A DNA stretch of 64,000 bases from Ectobacillus sp042610425 (GTDB lineage: Bacteria; Bacillota; Bacilli; Bacillales; Bacillaceae_G), in NCBI RefSeq assembly GCF_042610425.1, contig NZ_JBGJZM010000001.1:1178001-1242000 (forward strand). Direction: 5' to 3'. Both the position numbers and the translations under genes were made by a program. Positions 26,157 to 34,899 of the stretch are shown here, piece after piece (positions within the stretch are counted from its first letter, which is position 1; each line of letters starts with the position of its first letter). The notes below the pieces were generated by a model, which was given only the letters and a program-made list of their open reading frames with translations, did no database searches and was not told the DNA's origin.

Positions 26157-28280
26157 GTGTCTACAAAAGCTAGTAGTTATTTACGACAATATTTCGGATA
26201 TGAATCATTCCGCGTAGGTCAAGAACAGATTATTGAACACGTGTTGGCAGGGGAAAACACAGCTGGTATTATGCCAACAGGTGGTGGAAAATCAATTTGT
26301 TATCAGATTCCTGCTCTTTTACTTCCTGGTATAACCCTCGTAATATCACCGCTTATTTCATTAATGAAAGATCAAGTAGATAGTTTAGAACAAGTGGGTA
26401 TACCTGCAACCTATTTAAATAGTACGTTAACATTTGAAAAAGCCAAAGAGCGTATGCATCGTATGCAGCATGGTGATTATAAAATCTTATACATAGCCCC
26501 AGAACGATTGGAATCTCCTCAATTCATGGAAGAACTTCAAAAGCTTTCTATCTCGCTAATTGCAGTGGATGAAGCCCATTGTATTTCACAATGGGGACAT
26601 GACTTTCGTCCAAGTTACGTAAAAATTCAAACGTTTCTACAACAATTTTCTAACAAACCGACCGTTCTTGCTCTAACTGCAACAGCTACACCTGAGGTAA
26701 GAGAAGACATTTGTCAATTGTTAAACATACCGTCAGAGCATACAGTAATTACAGGATTTGAACGGGAAAATTTATCCTTCAAAATTGTAAAAGGACAAAA
26801 TCGTCTCCAATTCGTAACAGATTATGTAAAGAAGAATAAAACAGAAGCTGGAATTATATATGCTGCAACGAGAAAAGAAGTAAATCATGTTCATGAATAT
26901 TTAGAAAAACAAGGGATACAGGCGGGAAAATATCATGCAGGTATGACAGACGTTGCACGTATTGCATCGCAGGAAGCATTTTTACAAGATGATATTACCG
27001 TTATGGTAGCTACAAATGCATTTGGCATGGGCATTGATAAATCAAATGTCCGTTATGTTATTCATTATCAAATGCCAAAAAATATGGAAAGCTATTATCA
27101 AGAAGCAGGACGGGCTGGGCGTGACAGCCTGGATAGTGAATGTATCCTGTTATATGGGGCCCAGGATGTACAAATTCAACGATTTTTAATTGAACAATCC
27201 CATAACGAAGAACGAAAAGAGCAGGATTTAAATAAGCTACAGTTGATGAAAGATTATTGCTATACAGAGGGATGCTTACAAGCATATATTTTACAATATT
27301 TTGGTGAAACAGAAGTATCTCCTTGTGGTAGGTGCAGCAACTGTACAGACACACGTAGCTCCGTTGATGTAACGACAGAAACGCAAATGGTACTCTCTTG
27401 TATGATACGGATGGGAGAACGATTTGGTAAAACCATGATTAGCCAGGTTTTAGCAGGTTCTGCAAACAAAAAAGTACGAGATATGGGATTTGATAAGCTC
27501 TCTACGTACGGAATACTCAAACAAAAAACAGCGAAAGATATTATGGAATTTGTTGATTTTCTTACTTCTGAACAATATATAGGAATTACAGGAAGTCAAT
27601 TTCCCGTTTTGTATGTGACAAACAATGGGAAGGAAGTGCTGCTTGGTAAGCAAACCGTGATGAGAAAACAACAGATGAAGGTTTCACAAGTATCTGTGAA
27701 TGATGAGCTATTTGAACAACTCCGTCAATTACGAAAGATGATTGCATCTGAAGAAAAGGTACCGCCGTTTGTTATTTTTTCTGATCAAACCTTGCGAGAT
27801 ATGTGTAGTATCCTACCGCAAACGAAAGAACAGCTTCTTAGCGTGAAAGGAATTGGCGTGCAAAAAGAGCAGCGATATGGATATCGATTTTTACAACCTA
27901 TTCAGGAGTACTTAAACGAACATCCTGAAGCGCAGGAGCATCAATCAACTATCCCTGTTCAAGGAAAGAAAGAGCGGACCAAGGATTCTCATCTTATTAC
28001 CTATTATATGTTTACAGAAGGAAACACTGTGCAGGAGATTGCGAAGGAGAGGGAACTATCTGTTCTTACCATTGAAAATCATATTTTACAGTGTGCTGAA
28101 CAAGGGATGGAAATAGATTGGAATGCACTTCTTCCAAGCGAATATGGGAAAGAAATTGAAGAAGTTATTAATAAAATAGGGATGGAAAGACTAAAGCCGA
28201 TAAAAGAACAACTATCGGAAGAAATAAGTTATTTTCATATCAAGGCCTTTATTTGTCGGAAGAAGAGTTGTAAGGTTTGA
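26157..28280 (+). CDS. recQ: RecQ family ATP-dependent DNA helicase
   Basis: A 707-residue 3'-5' DNA helicase for repair and recombination. The helicase core shows MPTGGGKSICYQ (Walker A, about 41-52), VDEAHCISQWGHDFRPSY (DEAH and aromatic-rich loop), LTATATPEV, ATNAFGMGIDKSNVRYVIHY and QEAGRAGRD. The RecQ zinc cluster CYTEGCLQAYIL...CGRCSNC and an HRDC-like domain (about 520-590) follow, with an extra HTH-like tail. The start is GTG, eight bases after GGAGGGA; a TATAAT at 26125-26130 is a likely -10. It is apparently monocistronic. Confidence 0.94.
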   Translation: MSTKASSYLRQYFGYESFRVGQEQIIEHVLAGENTAGIMPTGGGKSICYQIPALLLPGITLVISPLISLMKDQVDSLEQVGIPATYLNSTLTFEKAKERMHRMQHGDYKILYIAPERLESPQFMEELQKLSISLIAVDEAHCISQWGHDFRPSYVKIQTFLQQFSNKPTVLALTATATPEVREDICQLLNIPSEHTVITGFERENLSFKIVKGQNRLQFVTDYVKKNKTEAGIIYAATRKEVNHVHEYLEKQGIQAGKYHAGMTDVARIASQEAFLQDDITVMVATNAFGMGIDKSNVRYVIHYQMPKNMESYYQEAGRAGRDSLDSECILLYGAQDVQIQRFLIEQSHNEERKEQDLNKLQLMKDYCYTEGCLQAYILQYFGETEVSPCGRCSNCTDTRSSVDVTTETQMVLSCMIRMGERFGKTMISQVLAGSANKKVRDMGFDKLSTYGILKQKTAKDIMEFVDFLTSEQYIGITGSQFPVLYVTNNGKEVLLGKQTVMRKQQMKVSQVSVNDELFEQLRQLRKMIASEEKVPPFVIFSDQTLRDMCSILPQTKEQLLSVKGIGVQKEQRYGYRFLQPIQEYLNEHPEAQEHQSTIPVQGKKERTKDSHLITYYMFTEGNTVQEIAKERELSVLTIENHILQCAEQGMEIDWNALLPSEYGKEIEEVINKIGMERLKPIKEQLSEEISYFHIKAFICRKKSCKV

Positions 28281-28307
28281 AAGTAACTTGTATGTAATAT
28301 ATCAAAA

Positions 28308-28354
28308 AAAGATTCTGCTCTCTCATACCTCGTGTAAGAGTAAGCAGAATCTTT
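28308..28354. terminator. bidirectional terminator
   Basis: AAAGATTCTGCT (28308-28319) pairs with AGCAGAATCTTT (28343-28354), with A and T tracts on both sides. It lies between recQ and the convergent acyltransferase gene. Confidence 0.85.
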
Positions 28355-28360
28355 CTCTAT

Positions 28361-29437
28361 TTATAGATGTGCAGAAGATTGACGAAGGACAACCCGCTTT
28401 TGTTTTTGCTGGAATAGAAAAGTTTGTAAGCCTGCAGATAATGGTTTCTCAATATAAGAATGAGAGAGACAACCCATACATACAACTGTTACGATGCAAA
28501 CCGTAATAGATCCGACACTACCTATAATATTATTTATACCTGAGTTTACAAGTATTGCTGCTACTAAGCCTAGAAAAGGTGGATGAACAAGATAGATAGA
28601 AAAAGATGCATTACCAAGGTACTGAAGTACTCTCGGTAGTTTTATTTCCTTTTTCAAATCAATTGAAACGAGACCGAACATAAGAAATGTACCAGCAATT
28701 GAATACATTAACGTGTCGTCAAATCTCCACAAATGTTCAACTCCACTTACCCAAGTATAAATATATCCCGTTATTCCAAGTGTAAGATATAAAGTTCCGT
28801 TCTTAATTGTATGGTGCAAGGCATAATACGCACACCAAGTTCCGAGAGCAAAGTCGAGATTTATTTTATTAAAAATCATCGAAACGAAGAAATTGGTAAA
28901 TGTTATATCAGTCAAAGTGAAGAACAAAATCGCAGAAATCCAAATTCCAATCAAAATTTTGAAGATTGATTTTGTTGAATAGATAAATAGTGAAAATATG
29001 ATATAAAACATTAATGTATTTTGTAAAGACCATGCACTATAAATAATTGGCATTCCGGATTGAGGTAAAAGAAAATAGGAATTAAGCATGGTTTGCAAAT
29101 CGTTAGAGTAGCTATACCCAATTGGAACAAAATAGAAAAAAGCTATTACAACTGTAGTTAAAAGCCAGTAATAAGGAATAAGTCGCGAAAATCGTTTAAT
29201 AAGAAAGGTTTTAACCTTTTCTTTTTTTCCAAAATCCTTCGAATAAATATAATACATCATAAATCCTGTTAAAATGAAGAAATAATCAGCCCCACCTGTT
29301 CGAGTAAGATTCGTAAGACCAAGCAAATCATAATGAAAATAATAATTAGCTACAAAGCTCATGTGAAATAAAATTACCAACAAGGGAACAATCGCTCGAG
29401 ATGCTTGCACAAGCTGTAGACGTTTCTTCGTTTTCAT
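28361..29437 (-). CDS. acyltransferase 3 family membrane protein
   Basis: A 358-residue membrane O-acyltransferase with about ten hydrophobic helices. The family start SRAIVPLLVILFHMSF (catalytic-type histidine in helix 1) and LTRTGGADYFFILTGFMMYYIYS are clear, and the C-terminal YLGNASFSIYLVHPPFLG is the usual late motif. Such proteins move acyl groups onto cell-surface sugars, peptidoglycan or secreted metabolites. The frame opens at 29464, but ATG 29437 has AAAGGAGG ten bases upstream and is chosen. It stands alone with no glycan genes nearby, so the substrate is unknown. Confidence 0.88.
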   Translation of the reverse strand: MKTKKRLQLVQASRAIVPLLVILFHMSFVANYYFHYDLLGLTNLTRTGGADYFFILTGFMMYYIYSKDFGKKEKVKTFLIKRFSRLIPYYWLLTTVVIAFFYFVPIGYSYSNDLQTMLNSYFLLPQSGMPIIYSAWSLQNTLMFYIIFSLFIYSTKSIFKILIGIWISAILFFTLTDITFTNFFVSMIFNKINLDFALGTWCAYYALHHTIKNGTLYLTLGITGYIYTWVSGVEHLWRFDDTLMYSIAGTFLMFGLVSIDLKKEIKLPRVLQYLGNASFSIYLVHPPFLGLVAAILVNSGINNIIGSVGSITVCIVTVVCMGCLSHSYIEKPLSAGLQTFLFQQKQKRVVLRQSSAHL

Positions 29438-29708
29438 ATTGGTTAAGCCTCCTTTTTTAAACAATGACTATATCGTAAAAAATTCTTACATGGATAGATG
29501 AGATTGGTTTACTACCAAATCCAGCTATTTTATAAAGGAGTTTTTAGATATATTTATAAAATTTTCTTCTTATTTATCTTATTTGTTTCGATACCTATAT
29601 TATTGATTTTGTTCCTTAACATTTGCTTAACAAAAGTTAATGTAAAATTATCATTAAGTATATTATAATTTTGTTATGTAAACTAAAGACGGGGATAGCT
29701 AGATAATT
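29438..29708. other. AT-rich intergenic region
   Basis: About 270 bases between the acyltransferase start and the recombinase terminator, both on the minus strand. It should hold the acyltransferase promoter. No coding frame or structured element was recognised. Confidence 0.35.
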
Positions 29709-29745
29709 AAATAGAAAAAGTCCCTTAAAGGGACTTTTTCTATTT
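29709..29745. terminator. terminator after the tyrosine recombinase gene
   Basis: AAATAGAAAAAGTCCC and GGGACTTTTTCTATTT form a perfect 16-bp stem around TTAA. The T tract on the minus strand follows the recombinase stop. Confidence 0.88.
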
Positions 29746-29755
29746 GATAGGAATT

Positions 29756-30910
29756 TTACCGTAAGTCATCTGCGAAGCTTAGTGCTGCATTATCCTGACG
29801 TTTTAAATACTTTTCTAGATAAATTTGTGTCGTATATATAGAATCATGTCCGAGCGTTCGCTGAATTTTTGTAATTTCAACACCTCTGGCTGCTGCAGTG
29901 ATTGCAAATAGATGGCGAAATGTGTGCGGGGTAATCGGATTTTCCCGATGTGCTAAGAAAGGTAAGGCTGTATCTTGTACCATCTTCGTCACTTGATTGG
30001 AAAGCTGATTCGGGTTATACGCGTTTCCTCGAATAGTCAGGAGAAGCGGTGATTCATCACCCGTACCAATCTCCGTTTGAAATCCTCTGTTTTTTCGAAA
30101 TTCCGTAATAGAACGGAAAAGCATCGGAGAAATATATGCTTGTCTTTCTTTATTTCGTTTACCCACTACAGTTAACCAATAGTGCCCTTCTAAGTAATGA
30201 ATATCCTTCATCTTCGCGGATGTAACTTCGCGAATACGAAGTCCTGTTGTAGCTAGTAATAATAAGATGGTGTAATTGACAATATGACTACGCGTACGGT
30301 AAAAACTTAAAATTTGTTCCATTTCAACAAGTGTTAAATCTCGGTTAGGACGATCTTCGCTACGAACACTACTTCGTTTTACTTCGTGATGAAGTGGCTT
30401 TTCGATATAATGGGACTCATATAAAAAGGAAAGAAATGATTTGATAATCGTCGTTTTCTTTGCTAAACTTGCGGGCTTATATGGTTCTCCCTTTCGTTTC
30501 CCTAAGGGAGCACATCGTAAGTATTCTCCGTATCTTCTTACATTCCACGGTTCAATAGCTTTTAAAAGAGATTCTTTCTTTGCAACTACATCTCCGCGTA
30601 TTTCAAATTCCTCCGCATGAGTAACCAATGTTTGACAAAACGTTAAGATTTCATTAAAATAGCTTTTTTTCGTTGTTTCTTTTCTATTTTTTGATGCGTT
30701 CATATCTTTTTCTTGGTGAATGAAGTAATAAATGATTTCTATATCCTGAAAATATGAAAAACGGTCTTTCTCCTCCTTTTCAGCATCTTCCATCTTTTCT
30801 ACGAGCATAGGAATATATTGGCTCGAAAGCAAGGTGCTTTTTATTTGCTTTGATAGAGAAGTCATGACGTTATGTAATGGTAAATTTAAAGGAAACTCTA
30901 TGATACTCAT
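29756..30910 (-). CDS. tyrosine recombinase / phage-integrase family
   Basis: A 384-residue site-specific recombinase. A core-binding domain (about 60-180, with EPWNVRRYGEYLRCAPLGKR) precedes the catalytic domain with R225 in TTGLRIREV, H329 and R332 in HTFRH, H355 in LGHDS and the nucleophile Y364 in TTQIY. All catalytic residues are present. It is longer than XerC/XerD (about 300 residues) because of an N-terminal extension. It is divergent from a double-HTH gene across 290 AT-rich bases. No phage genes adjoin it, so it may be a chromosomal or decayed-element recombinase with an unknown target. Confidence 0.88.
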   Translation of the reverse strand: MSIIEFPLNLPLHNVMTSLSKQIKSTLLSSQYIPMLVEKMEDAEKEEKDRFSYFQDIEIIYYFIHQEKDMNASKNRKETTKKSYFNEILTFCQTLVTHAEEFEIRGDVVAKKESLLKAIEPWNVRRYGEYLRCAPLGKRKGEPYKPASLAKKTTIIKSFLSFLYESHYIEKPLHHEVKRSSVRSEDRPNRDLTLVEMEQILSFYRTRSHIVNYTILLLLATTGLRIREVTSAKMKDIHYLEGHYWLTVVGKRNKERQAYISPMLFRSITEFRKNRGFQTEIGTGDESPLLLTIRGNAYNPNQLSNQVTKMVQDTALPFLAHRENPITPHTFRHLFAITAAARGVEITKIQRTLGHDSIYTTQIYLEKYLKRQDNAALSFADDLR

Positions 30911-31112
30911 AACAATTCTCCTTTATATATTATATGTGCAACTAATATGAATCATTTATAGTTAGTATAACATATATTTTATTATCACTTTATAGATAAT
31001 GTTACTTAATAAGTATGTATAATATGTAATAATCGTCTATTCTTACATGTTGTACGTATATATATCATTTTATATAAATTGTTATTAAAAATAATATATA
31101 TATGTTATCATG

Positions 31113-31149
31113 AACTAGTATTGGAAATATTTTTATATAAAACTAGTAT
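31113..31149. repeat. paired AACTAGTAT direct repeats in the divergent promoter region
   Basis: AACTAGTAT occurs at 31113-31121 and again at 31141-31149, a spacing of 28 bases start to start, each containing the palindrome ACTAGT. They lie 50-90 bases before the double-HTH gene. They could be an operator for that protein or arm sites for the recombinase. The rest of 30911-31200 is AT-rich without a gene. Confidence 0.45.
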
Positions 31150-31200
31150 ATTATTTTATACTTAATTATAAGTAGCATTATAAATAAAGGAGAATACCAA

Positions 31201-32217
31201 ATGCCTGAAGATGTATTATTTGATGATAAGCCAAAAGTAACAACGAAGGAAGCAGCAACTATGCTTGGAGTAACAGAAGCAACTATTTATCGATATGAAA
31301 AGGAGGGAAAGCTTTCTTCTGTTTACAAAGATAACTGGCGTAAAGATGGGACGAAAATGTTTTACGAAGAAGAGGTAACACATATTGTGCAATCCATGAA
31401 AAAACCAGGACTCACGATACAAGAAGTTGCAAATCAAGCCGGGGTATCTCACTCAACTGTTTCCAAATGGATTCAAGAAGGAACAGTTGTTGCTGAAAAA
31501 ACGATATATAATGGAAGAAACACGTATTTTATTTCTGAAAATGAGGCATCTCGTATTCTAGAAGAATTACCTTCACTTATCCATCGTCGATTGGAGAAAC
31601 GACAGCTATCTGCAATGATTGAAGGGTACGAAGTATTTTTGTATCAGTCGTTTTATCATGAGACGACAAATGAACAAGCACGTATTATGTTATTACAACA
31701 TAATACTGGAAAAGTGGTTACTGATCGAGAAGATATGTTTCCAGTAGAAGAGCTATTTTCTCGCGGGTTTCGGCCGACATATATAATAGAAAAAAAGCGT
31801 CACAGTACGAAACGAGGGCAGGCACGCTTCAGCTTCCGAAAGCCTCAATTTGTACAGGCTGCTGCGTATACAATCATTGAATGGCTTTATCAGTTCGGAG
31901 GCACAGCAAATGTGAAAATTGAAGAACACGATCAAATGCTTCATGTAGAAGTAAAACCGTTAACCTTAGAAATTGATCTTCGAGAGCATCAAACTGAAAT
32001 TGAGTTTTTAGCTAAGCACATTAAAGAAGGTACAGTATCTGTTCGAAGTAATAGTGTATATATTGAAAGTGATATCGAACCTGTTTCATTTTATGTTGAA
32101 AAAACAATAAAACAACGCATGAAAGAAGCTGCAGAAGAAGAGAAGATGGGTTTAGAAGAGTGGTTAAAACAGATTGTCGTTTCTTATTTACATAGGGAAC
32201 AAAATAAAATCGAATAG
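31201..32217 (+). CDS. double helix-turn-helix DNA-binding protein
   Basis: A 338-residue protein. Residues about 12-60 form a MerR/excisionase-like HTH (TTKEAATMLGVTEATIYRYE), and about 68-110 form a second HTH (LTIQEVANQAGVSHSTVSKWIQ) with its own wing. Residues 110-300 match nothing I recognise, and the C-terminus is helical and charged (KQRMKEAAEEEKMGLEEWL). AAAGGAG precedes the ATG. It is divergent from the tyrosine recombinase and could control it or act as its directionality factor; this is inferred from layout. A terminator follows. Confidence 0.75.
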   Translation: MPEDVLFDDKPKVTTKEAATMLGVTEATIYRYEKEGKLSSVYKDNWRKDGTKMFYEEEVTHIVQSMKKPGLTIQEVANQAGVSHSTVSKWIQEGTVVAEKTIYNGRNTYFISENEASRILEELPSLIHRRLEKRQLSAMIEGYEVFLYQSFYHETTNEQARIMLLQHNTGKVVTDREDMFPVEELFSRGFRPTYIIEKKRHSTKRGQARFSFRKPQFVQAAAYTIIEWLYQFGGTANVKIEEHDQMLHVEVKPLTLEIDLREHQTEIEFLAKHIKEGTVSVRSNSVYIESDIEPVSFYVEKTIKQRMKEAAEEEKMGLEEWLKQIVVSYLHREQNKIE

Positions 32218-32238
32218 AGATACAAGACATTAGACTAG

Positions 32239-32270
32239 CTAGGACGATTTTTTCGTTCTAGTTTTTATTT
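32239..32270 (+). terminator. rho-independent terminator
   Basis: CTAGGACGA (32239-32247) pairs with TCGTTCTAG (32253-32261) with one G-T pair, followed by TTTTTATTTT. It ends the double-HTH gene. Confidence 0.85.
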
Positions 32271-32375
32271 TAAAAACTATTTAAATTCTAGATGCATGAT
32301 AAGTGACATTGCATACCTTTTCGTAATATGGGAAATATTATACTCAAGATAATGATGAGTTAAGGGAGGATCATA

Positions 32376-33473
32376 TTGAAAAATTCTGATAGCATCACCG
32401 TCTTTCAACTTTCATACTTAGCGATGATGGCTATAGGCTTTAAAACGCATGTCACGATTATTCCACCTTTACTACAGACTGCTGGTCGTGATGGATGGAT
32501 TTCCGTATTATTCTCCGTTATTGTCATAAGTATATGGTGTATTTTATTGATTTCTATTCATAAAGAAACAAAAAAACAACATTTGACGATTTGGTTAAAA
32601 CAGCATATAGGCATATTCTTTACGGCGGTCATCATAATTGTAATTTGTATATATTTGATTTTGCTTGCTTCCTTTGCGATACGAGAAACTATAACATGGG
32701 TAAGAATTGACTTTTTACCAACAACACCGGAATGGGTAGGCACAATAGTTTTTGGAGCCCTCTGTACGGTTACTGCAGCATTCGGTCTACGGACGATGGC
32801 AATTATAAATTTTTTTCTATTGACGATGGTCTTAGTATTCGGATTTTTTGTTGCTACGGTTAATATACAGGTAAAAGACTATTCGTTACTTCTTCCGATA
32901 TTAGAAAATGGATTTTCACCTGTTTTGAAGGCAAGTATATACCAAATTGCAGCAATGGCAGAACTTCTTTTTTTTCTATTCCTACAACAAAAAGTTGAAA
33001 GACCTTTTCGCTATCGTGATTTCTTTATTAATGTTATGCTACTCGGATTTTTAACAATGGGTCCTCTAGTTGCAGCCATTGCCGAATTTGGACCCGTAGA
33101 AGCTGCAAAACAACGGCATCCAGCTTATGAAGAATGGGGGCTTGTTCAGCTTGGTCAATTCATCGAACATTTTGATTTTTTATCCATTTATCAATGGTTT
33201 TCTGGCGCCTATATTCGCACTTCTTTACTTCTACTCATTATGATAGAGCTTATGAATATAAAGAACAAAAAAATAAAAAAATGGACATTATTTGGTGCAT
33301 TCCTACTAATGACAAGTGTAGGTTTCATTCCCATGAGTGATTCTGTATTTTATAAACTTCTCATTACCATACTCCTTCCTACGACTGCTTATATTTTTAT
33401 TGGAATCTCTATTTTGCTTGGAATAATCGTTTTGCTTACTCGACTTAGAGGAGGAAAATCAACCAATGGATGA
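32376..33473 (+). CDS. germinant receptor B subunit (GerAB family)
   Basis: A 365-residue inner-membrane protein of the spore germination GerAB/GerKB family, distantly related to amino-acid permeases. About ten helices are visible; the N-terminus SITVFQLSYLAMMAIGFKTH and TWVRIDFLPTTPEWV in mid-protein fit the family. It should bind the germinant in the spore inner membrane. The start is TTG, six bases after AAGGGAGG. It is the first gene here, although A subunits come first in most Bacillus receptor operons, and it overlaps the A gene by eight bases. Confidence 0.88.
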   Translation: MKNSDSITVFQLSYLAMMAIGFKTHVTIIPPLLQTAGRDGWISVLFSVIVISIWCILLISIHKETKKQHLTIWLKQHIGIFFTAVIIIVICIYLILLASFAIRETITWVRIDFLPTTPEWVGTIVFGALCTVTAAFGLRTMAIINFFLLTMVLVFGFFVATVNIQVKDYSLLLPILENGFSPVLKASIYQIAAMAELLFFLFLQQKVERPFRYRDFFINVMLLGFLTMGPLVAAIAEFGPVEAAKQRHPAYEEWGLVQLGQFIEHFDFLSIYQWFSGAYIRTSLLLLIMIELMNIKNKKIKKWTLFGAFLLMTSVGFIPMSDSVFYKLLITILLPTTAYIFIGISILLGIIVLLTRLRGGKSTNG

Positions 33474-34899
33474 TAAAACATTCCGATCTTTATTTCAAAA
33501 ATGTGGAGATGTTACATTCCAGCATATTTCTTTATCAGGGTACACAATCCTATTCTCCTTTTGCCAAGGAATGGTTAAGACAGAAATGATCGACTCTATT
33601 ATTTTTGTAAGATTAAAAAATTTTATAGAGGAATATAAAATCATTACACAGGAAGTGATTCAAGAGAATTTCCCTGTTTCTGGATTAACATGGGTTGAAA
33701 ATAAAGAACAAATTATCAGTAATGTGTTTTCTGGAAAGCTTGTAATATTAATAGAAGAATCTAATGTAATATTTTCTGTTGACATATCGAGCGTTCCAAA
33801 TCGAAAACCAGAAGAAACCAAAACAGAAGTGACTGTACAAGGACCAAGGGATAATTTTATTGAAGATCTTACGACGAATGTAGCATTAATTCGTAAGCGA
33901 TTACGAACTAATTCTCTATGCATAGAATACCTTGAAATTGGCAAACGGTCCAAAACGAAGGTAGGCATTTTTTATATTAATGATATTGCGGATCAAACAA
34001 TTCTTAAAGAAATTAGAAAAAAACTACAATCTGTTAATATAGATGGTATTTTCAGTGGAAATCAACTAAAGGAACTTTTTGATGATGATCCTTACAATAT
34101 TTTTCCACGAGGTCAATACACAGGTCGTCCTGATTTTATTGTTGACTCGTTGCTTAGTGGCCGTTTTTCTATCCTTATTGACGGGGTTGCCTATGCAATT
34201 ATTGCGCCTGCTAATTTATTTTTTTTACTTAAGACAGGAGAAGACACAGAGAATACATATATATATAATTCCTTTGAACGATTGATGCGAGTTATAGGGT
34301 TAATTATTTCCACATTTTTACCCGGATTTTGGGTGGCACTAACGTCCTTCCACCAAAATCAAATTCCATTCACCTTGCTTGCCACTGTAGTAGAATCAAG
34401 AAGGGGAATTCCGCTTCCAAGTGTATTAGAAGCTTTTTTAATGATGCTTCTATTTGAATTATTCCGAGAAGCGGGGATGAGATTGCCACTTCCAGTTGGC
34501 CAGACTTTAAGTGTTGTTGGTGGATTAATTATCGGTGACGCCGCCATTCGCGCTGGATTGACAAGCGCATCAATGCTCGTCATTATTGGAGCTTCCACTG
34601 TTGCTACATTTACTCTTTCTAACCAAGCACTTATTGGCACGGTCACTTTGTTGCGCTTCTTTGTTCTTTTCCTTTCTGGTATGTTTGGACTCCCAGGGTT
34701 TTTTACAGCTCTTTTCTGCATTTTATTATATATGGCACGAATCCGGACATTTGGGGTTCCCTTTCTTGAAATTGCTACACGTATAAATGTATTAAATATT
34801 TTGCACGCTATATTTCGTTTACCAGCTAAAGCAAATAATCAACGTCCACATGCTCTTACTCCAAAGGATAAAACTCGCTCAGGAGGCAAGAAAAGATGA
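33466..34899 (+). CDS. germinant receptor A subunit (GerAA family)
   Basis: A 477-residue spore germination protein. The N-terminal soluble region (about 1-230, with DNFIEDLTTNVALIRKRLRT) is followed by the conserved PTYGRPDFI-like segment GQYTGRPDFIVDSLLSGRFS and five or so helices containing PGFWVALTSFHQNQIPFTLL, FELFREAGMRLPLPVGQTLS and GGLIIGDAAIRAGLTS. These are signature GerAA motifs. It forms the receptor with the B and C subunits in the spore inner membrane. The C-terminus is basic, and the stop overlaps the C-subunit start by four bases. Confidence 0.93.
   Translation: MDDKTFRSLFQKCGDVTFQHISLSGYTILFSFCQGMVKTEMIDSIIFVRLKNFIEEYKIITQEVIQENFPVSGLTWVENKEQIISNVFSGKLVILIEESNVIFSVDISSVPNRKPEETKTEVTVQGPRDNFIEDLTTNVALIRKRLRTNSLCIEYLEIGKRSKTKVGIFYINDIADQTILKEIRKKLQSVNIDGIFSGNQLKELFDDDPYNIFPRGQYTGRPDFIVDSLLSGRFSILIDGVAYAIIAPANLFFLLKTGEDTENTYIYNSFERLMRVIGLIISTFLPGFWVALTSFHQNQIPFTLLATVVESRRGIPLPSVLEAFLMMLLFELFREAGMRLPLPVGQTLSVVGGLIIGDAAIRAGLTSASMLVIIGASTVATFTLSNQALIGTVTLLRFFVLFLSGMFGLPGFFTALFCILLYMARIRTFGVPFLEIATRINVLNILHAIFRLPAKANNQRPHALTPKDKTRSGGKKR

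Noticed and set aside
30911..31200. AT-rich tract between recombinase and HTH gene as a replication origin
   Set aside because: No iterons or DnaA boxes were seen; it is explained as a divergent promoter region.
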